Shown here piece after piece: positions 18,066 through 26,163 of a stretch of 64,000 nucleotides of DNA (within the stretch, counting starts at the first letter, position 1; the number at the start of each line of letters is the position of its first letter). The notes under the pieces are model-generated. The model saw only the letters and a program-made list of their open reading frames with translations, searched no databases and was not told the origin of the DNA. This stretch comes from CAYQDB01 sp964416195. Its GTDB lineage: Bacteria; Zixibacteria; MSB-5A5; GN15; FEB-12. The stretch is taken from assembly GCA_964416195.1 (NCBI GenBank), contig CAYQDB010000010.1:1-64000 (forward strand), read 5' to 3'. The translations under genes were made by a program, and so were the position numbers.

Positions 18066-20093
18066 TTAGTAAGCGTTACACGGAGGCGGGTTCCCACTCT
18101 TGAAGAGGTAAGCCACCAGACAAGTCAGGTCCGCAACATTGAGCTCAGCACTACAATCAAAATCCCCTGCTTCCACAACGGGTACCGGCGAAGACCCTCC
18201 CTTAAAGAGAAATGTAACTAAATAAGTAATGTCGGGAACCTCAATATGACCGGAAAAATCGACATCGCCATGCTGCAGCACAGTTTTCGCAACAACTGTC
18301 TGGGAGTCAGCGACTGCTGTATCTCCACGTGAACGAACCTTGAAAAACAGGTTCGACATCCTCCCCAGGAGCGTTTTCTGTGGGGGATGAACCGCAATAA
18401 CAAAAATTGAGTCCCCACCGGGGGGTATGGCCTTGTCAATCGTGTCGGGGGTAACCCATCCCAGATCATCCCAGAAGCTGATGCCAAAGACATCATTCAA
18501 GGACGAGGTGTTAAACACCTGATATTCAAAGTCCCTCGTGTCGCCGGCATAGACAGCGGAATCCGTTGTCAGGACGACGGAGGAACACGCATATGGTTGA
18601 AGGATTTCAGCAGAGTAACTGAAAAAAACACCGCTGGAAAACTCGCTCAGATTCACAGCCATCAGAGTGACCCGGTAGTACGATTCAAAGTTAAACACGT
18701 CTGCCTCAGCGTAATTTGTTTCCGGAGCCAGTGCCAGCTTTTCAAACTCATGCACGTTGATATTAGTAGACTTATCCAGATATACCGCCCACTCCCGGGA
18801 ATCATCACCGTTGAATGTTAGCCGCAAGATACCGGTATAGCTCTGTGGGAAGAACTGGATGTAACAGGAACCATAACCAGCCGGACTGGTTGGAGATGTC
18901 AGGAGGCTCACGGGATATGATATGTGCGACCTACCAACAGCAACGTATGGATAGTCCACAGCTTCTTCATGGTGTTGGCCGTCATCCCGGTAGTAAGTGC
19001 AGTAATTCCAGGTAGCAAAATCCGCAAAGGCTGAATCCTGTGTCCATCCGTACCTAACCAGCAGCGTGTCGGACAGAGTATTAAATACATCGTCGTAGCG
19101 GGCACCTTCCCAGATGGCAACCAGTAAGGAGGTATCGAATTTCTGCGCCAGGTAGAGGTCCCAGATGAAGCATGAGTACTTGTGGCTGGTGTTTTCCATC
19201 AAGGACTTCTCAGGGTAGTCAAAGAAGGAGTTCAGATAGTTATAATTATCATCAGAATGGTCAAAGATAATATCTTCCATGCAGACAGCGTCAAGCTCCA
19301 TGAACCACGATCCCTCACTGATGTCGTAAGCGAACTGGACACAGTGGTGAAACTCGTGAGCCACGGTCACTTTGGCCGCACCATACTGATCTCCCTCGGG
19401 GTCGTTGTTGGGCGGGAAACCTAAAAAGTCGCTGTTCAGAACTATATAGCTATAATAATCGTTCCAAGGCTCGGGCCCGGGGCCCTCCGGTTGCGCATAG
19501 CCATAGTATCCCATATCCTCAAAATAGACATCAAAGGCGCTGTCGCCGCCAAGACCACCGTCTGAGGGCGGTTCCAGGTAACCGAGAGCCATGTGGACGT
19601 CGTAGGAAGTGTCGCAGTAAGCGGCACACTTCTCCACGAAGTCCGGCACTCCACTGAGATCATCGTCGGCCGATGGCACTTTGTCTGCACCGGTGGTATC
19701 ATAGTGCAGCTTGAAAAAACCACCAGGGGAATCATAGGTGAAAGCAGTCTGATAACGGGCAAAAGCGTCACAAAAAGCCTGCTGCGTCTCTTCTGAGAGC
19801 TGCTCCCAGTTGACCCTTATATCCCTGAGCGCCATTGTGGCACTGCGCGACGCCGTTTTGCCAGTAGCCAAGTCGAATATCTGGTATTCCTGAGGAAGCT
19901 TGTCAGGACTCTTGATAGCTGCAATCACGAGCATAACCTTTTCATCAAGTGTCAAAGCACCTGCTCGATAGTCCTCTTCGATTGCCAATATCGGATCGTT
20001 GGACCTCGCAGCCGCACTGACCTCTGCAGCAACCACAGCAGTGAGAAGGCACAAGAGACCAATAGCTCCTGTTAAAACTCCCTTTCTTGACAT
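18066..20093 (-). CDS. Secreted metalloprotease (MXAN_6640-like) with C-terminal dockerin-like domain
   Basis: The 675-residue protein has a signal peptide (1-about 28). A gluzincin-type site reads HEFHH (His246, Glu247, His250), with Glu266 in WFMELDA as the likely third zinc ligand. This arrangement, with 'VAHEFHHCVQFAYD' and 'WFMELDAVCMED', is that of the MXAN_6640-like putative metalloproteases. A beta-rich region (about 420-600) follows. The last 70 residues carry two dockerin-like calcium loops, 'GDVDFSGHIEVPDITYLVTFLFKGG' split by a spacer from 'DCSAELNVADLTCLVAYLF'. AAGGGAG precedes the ATG. Proteolytic activity is inferred from the motif. Confidence 0.85.
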   Translation of the reverse strand: MSRKGVLTGAIGLLCLLTAVVAAEVSAAARSNDPILAIEEDYRAGALTLDEKVMLVIAAIKSPDKLPQEYQIFDLATGKTASRSATMALRDIRVNWEQLSEETQQAFCDAFARYQTAFTYDSPGGFFKLHYDTTGADKVPSADDDLSGVPDFVEKCAAYCDTSYDVHMALGYLEPPSDGGLGGDSAFDVYFEDMGYYGYAQPEGPGPEPWNDYYSYIVLNSDFLGFPPNNDPEGDQYGAAKVTVAHEFHHCVQFAYDISEGSWFMELDAVCMEDIIFDHSDDNYNYLNSFFDYPEKSLMENTSHKYSCFIWDLYLAQKFDTSLLVAIWEGARYDDVFNTLSDTLLVRYGWTQDSAFADFATWNYCTYYRDDGQHHEEAVDYPYVAVGRSHISYPVSLLTSPTSPAGYGSCYIQFFPQSYTGILRLTFNGDDSREWAVYLDKSTNINVHEFEKLALAPETNYAEADVFNFESYYRVTLMAVNLSEFSSGVFFSYSAEILQPYACSSVVLTTDSAVYAGDTRDFEYQVFNTSSLNDVFGISFWDDLGWVTPDTIDKAIPPGGDSIFVIAVHPPQKTLLGRMSNLFFKVRSRGDTAVADSQTVVAKTVLQHGDVDFSGHIEVPDITYLVTFLFKGGSSPVPVVEAGDFDCSAELNVADLTCLVAYLFKSGNPPPCNAY

Positions 20094-20221
20094 TCGACTC
20101 CCTTAAAGCTTAGAGTTATTCTCTCCGCTCTTATCGGCGCCCTTGACAAGGTCTCCATCACCGGTCATAACCGCTCAAGACCATGCCCCTTAGGTGTCTC
20201 TTCCATTCACTGCTACACAAA

Positions 20222-20241
20222 CTTAAGATCATAATCTTAAG
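20222..20241. promoter_or_regulatory. Inverted repeat upstream of the dockerin metalloprotease
   Basis: CTTAAGAT-CATA-ATCTTAAG is a perfect inverted repeat with 8-base arms about 130 bases upstream of the leftward metalloprotease start. It could be an operator or part of a terminator for the Omp85 gene's far side. No T-tract follows. The remaining bases of 20094-20370 show nothing else. Confidence 0.35.
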
Positions 20242-20370
20242 GTTGGAAAGCAGTTAACGGGTTCCTTTCCAAAACTATCTCTGGCACTGTCTATCTATGA
20301 TGCCATATGCGGCGTCAGTAATGTATGTCTTATAGGCTGGTACCACTACCTAACTGCAATTTATTGAATT

Positions 20371-22062
20371 TCAACGGGTTGTCAAGAGAAAACTGTCGTG
20401 CTGAGCCTTGAAGTACTGGTCAACGCCTATCGAAAGCTGCCAGCCGTTTTTGTCGGAATAAGCCGCGTCAATCCTCAGCAACCGGTTCTTTGAGGAGCGC
20501 TCGAAGGCAATGCGCAACCCGATCCCTCCACTCATATAGAAGTCCTTGAGCCCTACTTTCTCCCCCGTCTTCCAGGATCGCGCTACATCTGCAAAAAGAA
20601 CCGGTGCAAAGAGAACCGAAAGAATCTTAACATTCGGGTAGAACCTTCCTTCGAGGTTGAATACGGCCTTCCTATCACCAGTCTTAAAGGTCTCATCAAA
20701 TCCTCTAATCTCCCCTCTGCCCCCAACAACTACAGATTCGGCGCTACTGGCCTTTGAATCGGACATATACCTTCCCCGAGTAGCGATCGTCAGAAAATCG
20801 GTAGCCGCGTAATAGTAATTCAACCCCAGCCTTGCCATCCGTCTGATGTTCCGATCTTCCCTGAACCAAAGAGCCCTGTAGTACGTAAGAAAGGCCAGAT
20901 TGGGACCATGATGGAATCCTTGAGAAAAACCGACATCGAAAAGGTCAAAAACATAATCGCGGAACTTGCCTGTCAGCGCTCTGGCAAAGCCGACTCGGAG
21001 AGCCTGCCCCAGGACGAAATCCTCAGTATAGCCAAAGCCGTCAACCTGTCTGAGCGTAATGAAATCCAGATTCGCCAGCCGGACGCTCAACCCCACCTGA
21101 TGATACATTGAATCTGCGGGAAAACCAGCCTCAGCGAGAAGGGTATCGTTGGGACTTACCCTGAGTACTGTTCTATCGAAAGTTCGCTCGTAGCGGTAGA
21201 TATATTGTGGGTTGATCTGGAGCTTGCGGTAGTAGGAGCCAATACGATAAGAACCGCGTATACCGAATTGGTCGCCCTCACTATTTGATCGGCCAATTAA
21301 AGAACTGTTACTGTGAATCTCCCTTCGACCGCTGGTGCCTGTTATCGTAATATCGAAAGAATAGGCCTGTGACAGATTGTAGAAAGGGTGACCGAAACTG
21401 ACCCGGTGAAACTTGCCGAGGGGATCGTCGCCATATCCAACTTCCACAGCACACGGAGCACCGAAAAATCTGGCATCCATAAAGCGAGCGACGACATAAT
21501 CCTCATCGGAAGGCTCCACGAAGTATTCCATAGACAAGAATTGGTTATTGCCAAGCAGATTCTTCTCCGTAGCAACAAGTCTGTACTGGGTTTCATTGCC
21601 TTCCCGGTTGAGGTCAAGGCCGCCGGAGAGACTCCACTCATCAATTGTCACCACTCTTACCAACAGATGGCCGTTGGCAAGCATCTGTGGCTCAACCCAG
21701 GCATCAAAAATAGACAACCGTTGGCGGAGATTACGGGCCGTCTCTGCAGCCAACTCAGGTGAAAACGGTTCACCCACTTTCACCAAGATTTCCCTCCTGA
21801 TGACGTTTGTCCGGGTTTTGTAGTGCAGCTTGTTAGCCAATCGGAAGACAAAATGATGGTACTGCCCGGAATCAGCATCAAAAATGTTGCGATTTTCGAT
21901 TTCAATACTGTCAACAACTATCCCCTGATAGCGGGACATCGATCCGGAAGAAACAGCCACAGGTGTGATACTTATGTCACTCGCGCCATTTACACAACGG
22001 GCGATAGATAGAAGAAAAAACACCAGTAGCACGGCACTGCCCATGTAGCGCAAGGAAATCAT
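20371..22062 (-). CDS. Omp85/BamA-TamA family outer-membrane protein with POTRA region
   Basis: The 563-residue protein has a signal peptide (1-about 27). A POTRA-like region follows (about 45-155: 'IVVDSIEIENRNIFD', 'RREILVKVGEPFSPELAAETARNLRQRLSIFD'), then a barrel of repeated amphipathic strands with 'GGRGEIRGFDETF', which resembles the lid-lock region of Omp85 proteins ('GG...RGF'). With little more than one POTRA it is shorter than BamA (about 800 residues) and closer to small TamA/surface-antigen proteins. The family inserts or exports proteins or lipids. It diverges from the secretion operon that starts at 22212. The last residue is Arg, not the usual aromatic. Confidence 0.85.
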   Translation of the reverse strand: MISLRYMGSAVLLVFFLLSIARCVNGASDISITPVAVSSGSMSRYQGIVVDSIEIENRNIFDADSGQYHHFVFRLANKLHYKTRTNVIRREILVKVGEPFSPELAAETARNLRQRLSIFDAWVEPQMLANGHLLVRVVTIDEWSLSGGLDLNREGNETQYRLVATEKNLLGNNQFLSMEYFVEPSDEDYVVARFMDARFFGAPCAVEVGYGDDPLGKFHRVSFGHPFYNLSQAYSFDITITGTSGRREIHSNSSLIGRSNSEGDQFGIRGSYRIGSYYRKLQINPQYIYRYERTFDRTVLRVSPNDTLLAEAGFPADSMYHQVGLSVRLANLDFITLRQVDGFGYTEDFVLGQALRVGFARALTGKFRDYVFDLFDVGFSQGFHHGPNLAFLTYYRALWFREDRNIRRMARLGLNYYYAATDFLTIATRGRYMSDSKASSAESVVVGGRGEIRGFDETFKTGDRKAVFNLEGRFYPNVKILSVLFAPVLFADVARSWKTGEKVGLKDFYMSGGIGLRIAFERSSKNRLLRIDAAYSDKNGWQLSIGVDQYFKAQHDSFLLTTR

Positions 22063-22211
22063 TGTTTACATTCGTATAGCAAAGCCAAAAACGCAGTTAA
22101 TTTGACTGTCCAGTATCGGATAAACCTCACGGATGAAGGCTTCTTCCCTTCAGGGAATAACGACTAAAACCGATAATACAATGACGTTAATCATAAGACA
22201 AAACAGCGCTG

Positions 22212-23948
22212 ATGGCAAAAAAGAAAATCGGTGAACTGCTGCTGGAGAAGGGCTTCATTTCATCCCGGCAGCTCGAAGAAGGATTAAAGGAACAGGCCTT
22301 GTCGGGGCAACGACTGGGGGAAATCCTAGTTGAAAAAGGTCAAATCACCGAAGATCAACTGATCGATACCGTCTCAGAACGACTATCTATCCCGAGAGTA
22401 ACCCTTGCCTCAATGGTCATCGATCCTCAGGTGATTCGGTGTGTCTCCGTTGAGTTGGCCAGACGATACACCCTCATCCCGGTCTTTGAGATCGGCAATA
22501 CTCTTACCCTAGCCATGGCCGACCCTCTTAACATCATTGCCATAGAGGAAATCAAATATCGCACTGGGCGCAATATCAAACGCGCCGTGGCAAGTACCAC
22601 CGAGATCAAGGACGCGATCGATCAGTATTATTCGGTGGCCGACTCCTTAAGCCAAATCATTGGCACCGGGGCTGACGAGGAAGCAACGCAGGCATTGCAG
22701 ATATCGTCAGTCGTAGAGGCGGAATCAGAAAGCGCCGTTGTCAAGCTTGTCAACCTTATAATAACCAAGGCAGTAAAGGACAGAGCTTCGGACATCCACG
22801 TAGAGCCGGCAGAGACCCGCCTGCGGATCCGCTACCGGTTGAACGGCGTTATGAGAGAGGAAGCCGCCCCTCCAAAATCGATGCAGAATGAGCTTATCTC
22901 CCGCATTAAAATAGCCGCCAACCTGGACGTTTCCGAAAAGCGCCTGCCACAGGATGGCCGGTTCATGATGAACGTTGATGGCGCCAACATCGACTTGCGT
23001 GTCTCCTCTCTTCCAACGATTCACGGAGAAAAGATTGTAATCCGCATCCTGGATAGACGCAATCTGCTGCTTACGTTGAAAGAGCTCGGTTTCAACGAAA
23101 AGGTGGAACAAACCTGGAATAACACAATCCGGAAGCCGGAGGGTCTGATTCTGATCTCCGGGCCGACCTCCAGTGGGAAAACGTCGACGCTGTATGCGAC
23201 ACTTCAAACCATCAACTCAATAGAGAAAAACATCATCACTGTTGAGGATCCGGTTGAGTACTCCTTGCCGTTAATTATTCAGATCCAAATCAACGAAAAA
23301 GCCGGCTTGACATTTCCGTCGACGCTCCGAGCAATGCTCCGGCAGAACCCCGATATCATCATGATCGGCGAGATTCGAGACCGCGAAACAGCCCAAATAG
23401 CGGTTCGTTCAGCCCTAACAGGACACCTGGTATTCTCGACCATTCATACCAATGACGCTCCCTCGGCTATCGCCCGTCTGACCGACATGGGGCTTGAGAA
23501 CTACCTGGTAGCATCCGCCCTGAAGGGCGTTCTGGCACAGCGACTTGTAAGAGTCAACTGCCCGGACTGCCGTCAGGCCTATCGGCCCTCCGACTCCACT
23601 CTTCAGCGAGCCGGATTGCTTGATCTTGCTGGTGTCTTTGAATTTCAACGAGGGGCAGGTTGTCCCCACTGCAAAAAGACCGGCTTCAAGGGGCAAACGG
23701 GCATATTTGAGTTCGTTGAGGTTACTCCTTACCTCTCTGAACTGATAATGAGAAATGCATCCATGAATCAGATAAAGGAAGAAGCTCGCAGAAACGGGTA
23801 CACTCCTCTCTTTGAGATGGGTCTTGAGAAACTACGATTGGGCATGGTCAGCCTCGAGGAGCTGTTAAAAGAAACGTGCAACATTGAAGACTACTTTAAC
23901 CCGGCGGAGAAAACGACGGTAGCCATAACTAATGCCAGCCCAGTATAA
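22212..23948 (+). CDS. pilB: GspE/PilB-type secretion or pilus assembly ATPase
   Basis: The 578-residue protein has an N-terminal GspE_N region (1-150). The ATPase has an Asp box ('ITVEDPVEY'), Walker A GPTSSGKT (317-324), Walker B 'DIIMIGEIRD' with Glu387, and a His box ('VFSTIHTNDA'). A tetracysteine zinc site (Cys450, 453, 484, 487) is of the GspE/PilB type and absent from PilT. It powers pilin or pseudopilin assembly at the inner membrane. It heads a compact rightward operon of eight genes. The next gene overlaps it by 17 bases. Confidence 0.95.
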   Translation: MAKKKIGELLLEKGFISSRQLEEGLKEQALSGQRLGEILVEKGQITEDQLIDTVSERLSIPRVTLASMVIDPQVIRCVSVELARRYTLIPVFEIGNTLTLAMADPLNIIAIEEIKYRTGRNIKRAVASTTEIKDAIDQYYSVADSLSQIIGTGADEEATQALQISSVVEAESESAVVKLVNLIITKAVKDRASDIHVEPAETRLRIRYRLNGVMREEAAPPKSMQNELISRIKIAANLDVSEKRLPQDGRFMMNVDGANIDLRVSSLPTIHGEKIVIRILDRRNLLLTLKELGFNEKVEQTWNNTIRKPEGLILISGPTSSGKTSTLYATLQTINSIEKNIITVEDPVEYSLPLIIQIQINEKAGLTFPSTLRAMLRQNPDIIMIGEIRDRETAQIAVRSALTGHLVFSTIHTNDAPSAIARLTDMGLENYLVASALKGVLAQRLVRVNCPDCRQAYRPSDSTLQRAGLLDLAGVFEFQRGAGCPHCKKTGFKGQTGIFEFVEVTPYLSELIMRNASMNQIKEEARRNGYTPLFEMGLEKLRLGMVSLEELLKETCNIEDYFNPAEKTTVAITNASPV

Positions 23949-25149
23949 ATATCGTGCCTTAGCTGATGACGGGAAGGCCAGGGAAGGTATCATCGCGGCG
24001 GAGAACACCGACCAAGTTGTTGAGTATCTCTCCAAGCAGGAGCTGATGCCAATCACAATAACCCCGTTCGACAAGCGAAAGTCGTTCTCTCTGTGGGGAT
24101 TCTTCAGAAAAACTGACTATGAGAACCTTATACTGTTCACCAACAGCCTGTTGACCATGTACCGGGCCGGCATACCCTTCTTACGCATTCTGTCAATCAT
24201 GCAAGTAGGGCCACCTGGCAGCCGTTTCAACCAAGCAATCCAACAGATCCGAATGGATGTACAGTCTGGGAAAACCCTCTCGCAGGCAATGGCACGCCGA
24301 GACAACCTATTTCCCAAAGTGTACATATCGTGCATCACGGCTGGTGAGGAGTCAGGCAAGCTCGAAGACATTCTGGGGGAACTGGCTTCCATACTGGAAC
24401 AAGAGATGGAACTCTCACGCCAGATCAAAGCAGGGTTGCGCTATCCTCTTATCGTTATCACAGCCATAACGACCGCCTTTGTAGTACTGATGTCGTATGT
24501 GGTGCCGAAATTCATGGAGTTCTACACCGGCCTTGGCGCCGAACTACCACTACCGACCAGGATCGTGATCGGTATCAGCGACATCTTTTCCGAATACTGG
24601 GCTGTGCTTCTGGCCGTCGTCATTGGCGTTGTACTCTCCTTCAGAAAACTGGTTAGTACGGAACAGGGGAAGCTCTGGGTTGACCGCAAGCTGTTGAAGC
24701 TGCCAGTATTTGGAAACCTCATCCTGAAGGGAAATATAGCCCGTTTCACAATGATGTTTCGGATACTGTTCAAGTCGGGACTACCGATTGTCAAGTCTCT
24801 GGAGATCCTGCGCGAATCGGTCAAGAACAGTATGGTCGGGTTGGAGATCAGCATGATGGGAGAGCTCTTCCGAAAAGGCAAGGATACCGCCTTGGCATCC
24901 GATCAGTTTGCCTTCTTCCCGGAATTGGCCCTGCAAATGATGGCGATAGGCCTTGAATCCGGCTCTCTCGAAGGGATGCTGCGGGAGATTGGGCAGCACT
25001 ACAGCAAAGAAGTTAAGTACACATCCCGGCAGCTCACCTCTATCCTGGAGCCGATTCTGACCCTTGTACTGGGCGTTTTCGTCCTAATCCTTGCGCTGGC
25101 GATCTTTCTGCCGATGTGGAATCTCGTCAGCGTATTTAAAGGCTCATAA
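23932..25149 (+). CDS. pilC: GspF/PilC-type inner-membrane platform protein
   Basis: The 405-residue protein shows the duplicated T2SSF domain. The first copy runs from about 70 to 195 ('LILFTNSLLTMYRAGIPFLRIL', 'LSQAMARRDNLFP') and the second from about 270 to 390 ('FTMMFRILFKSGLPIVKSLEIL'). There are three membrane segments, including 'PLIVITAITTAFVVLMSYVVP' and the C-terminal 'LGVFVLILALAIFLPMW'. It couples the ATPase to the growing filament. It overlaps the ATPase gene by 17 bases, which suggests translational coupling. Confidence 0.95.
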   Translation: MPAQYKYRALADDGKAREGIIAAENTDQVVEYLSKQELMPITITPFDKRKSFSLWGFFRKTDYENLILFTNSLLTMYRAGIPFLRILSIMQVGPPGSRFNQAIQQIRMDVQSGKTLSQAMARRDNLFPKVYISCITAGEESGKLEDILGELASILEQEMELSRQIKAGLRYPLIVITAITTAFVVLMSYVVPKFMEFYTGLGAELPLPTRIVIGISDIFSEYWAVLLAVVIGVVLSFRKLVSTEQGKLWVDRKLLKLPVFGNLILKGNIARFTMMFRILFKSGLPIVKSLEILRESVKNSMVGLEISMMGELFRKGKDTALASDQFAFFPELALQMMAIGLESGSLEGMLREIGQHYSKEVKYTSRQLTSILEPILTLVLGVFVLILALAIFLPMWNLVSVFKGS

Positions 25150-25181
25150 CCGATAATAAAATCTTAACATTTTCCGATACA

Positions 25182-25200
25182 GTTTACGAAGGTCGTAAAC
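25182..25200. promoter_or_regulatory. Inverted repeat ahead of the first pilin
   Basis: GTTTACGA-AGG-TCGTAAAC is a perfect 8-base inverted repeat in the 78-base gap between the platform gene and the first pilin. It may be an RNA hairpin that sets pilin mRNA level or stability, or an operator. AGGAGG follows just before the pilin ATG. Confidence 0.4.
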
Positions 25201-25227
25201 GGTAATTACTCTACTTAGGAGGTACTA

Positions 25228-25659
25228 ATGGAGCGTATCAAACGGACGAGCGAAGGGGGCTTTACGCTCATCGAACTGGTGATCATCATTGTCATCCTGG
25301 GGATTCTGGCTGCTGTTGCCATTCCAAAATACCAAGATATTTCCGGCGAAGCCAAGGAATCTGCCTGCCGCGCCGCTCTTGGTGGTCTACGATCAGGAGC
25401 TACAATTTACTATGCAAACCAAGCCGTTACAACCGGTACAGCAACATGGCCAAGCATCGCTGCCCTTAGGGTAGTCGACTCAGTTATGTCTCAGTCGATT
25501 CCTAAGAATCCATATCAATCCGACTCCAACGCCCCCGATTCTATCGTAACGGGCGTGACCAAAGGTACCATCGTCGGTAGCAGAGGTGGTTGGGCATATA
25601 AGGCCAGCACGGGTGAAATCTGGCCTAATACAAGTGGTTCAGGAGAGAACAACTGGTAA
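25228..25659 (+). CDS. Type IV pilin/pseudopilin with N-methylation signal (first)
   Basis: The 143-residue protein has a class III signal EGG|FTLIEL with cleavage after Gly11, Phe1 and Glu5 in the mature form, and then one hydrophobic helix 'VIIIVILGILAAVAIPKY'. The C-terminal domain is short and lacks the disulfide loop of classical type IVa pilins. It ends 'GGWAYKASTGEIWPN', which is typical of pseudopilins and simple major pilins. The strong AGGAGG site and the hairpin upstream suggest it is the most highly made subunit. The prepilin peptidase would be the one at 56378-57160. Confidence 0.9.
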   Translation: MERIKRTSEGGFTLIELVIIIVILGILAAVAIPKYQDISGEAKESACRAALGGLRSGATIYYANQAVTTGTATWPSIAALRVVDSVMSQSIPKNPYQSDSNAPDSIVTGVTKGTIVGSRGGWAYKASTGEIWPNTSGSGENNW

Positions 25660-25682
25660 AGCCTACTCAGAGCTATCTGAAT

Positions 25683-26150
25683 ATGCTATATGTATGGGCC
25701 GACCCACAGACGAGGCTCGACCAGGGTGGTTTCACTCTGATCGAGCTTGTCATCATAATCGTGACACTGGGCATACTTGCCGCTGTGGCCATTCCCAAAT
25801 TTGGGAACATGGCTGAAAGCTCGAAGGTCAATGCCACTAAGAAAGAAATGATGGAACTCAAGCGAGCAATCGTAGGGAACCCGGACGTCATCTCCGGGGG
25901 TGAGTACGTCGACCGGGGATTCGAAGGGGACGTCTGTTTTCTGCCCTCCCTGCTGGGCGATCTGGTTGTCAAACCCGATTCGGTCACGACCTATAACAAG
26001 CTCACCCGCCTCGGCTGGAACGGTCCATACATTGACAGCTCTGGTGGGAATTACCTGAAGGATGCCTGGGGAGTGGTGTACGTGTACGATCCGTCCAACC
26101 GCCGTGTTCTCTCTGTCGGAGGTCCTGACACCATTACTATTACCTTCTAA
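25683..26150 (+). CDS. Type IV pilin/pseudopilin, GspG-like (second)
   Basis: The 155-residue protein has a signal QGG|FTLIEL cleaved after Gly16 and the same hydrophobic helix as the first pilin. The C-terminal domain holds 'LGWNGPYIDSSGGNYLKDAWGVVYVYDP', which matches the end of GspG major pseudopilins ('GPYL...DPWGxxYxY'). That favours a type II-like secretion role. The ribosome binding site is weak, so translation is probably coupled to the first pilin, whose stop is 23 bases upstream. Confidence 0.88.
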   Translation: MLYVWADPQTRLDQGGFTLIELVIIIVTLGILAAVAIPKFGNMAESSKVNATKKEMMELKRAIVGNPDVISGGEYVDRGFEGDVCFLPSLLGDLVVKPDSVTTYNKLTRLGWNGPYIDSSGGNYLKDAWGVVYVYDPSNRRVLSVGGPDTITITF

Positions 26151-26163
26151 CCCGAGGGTGTCT

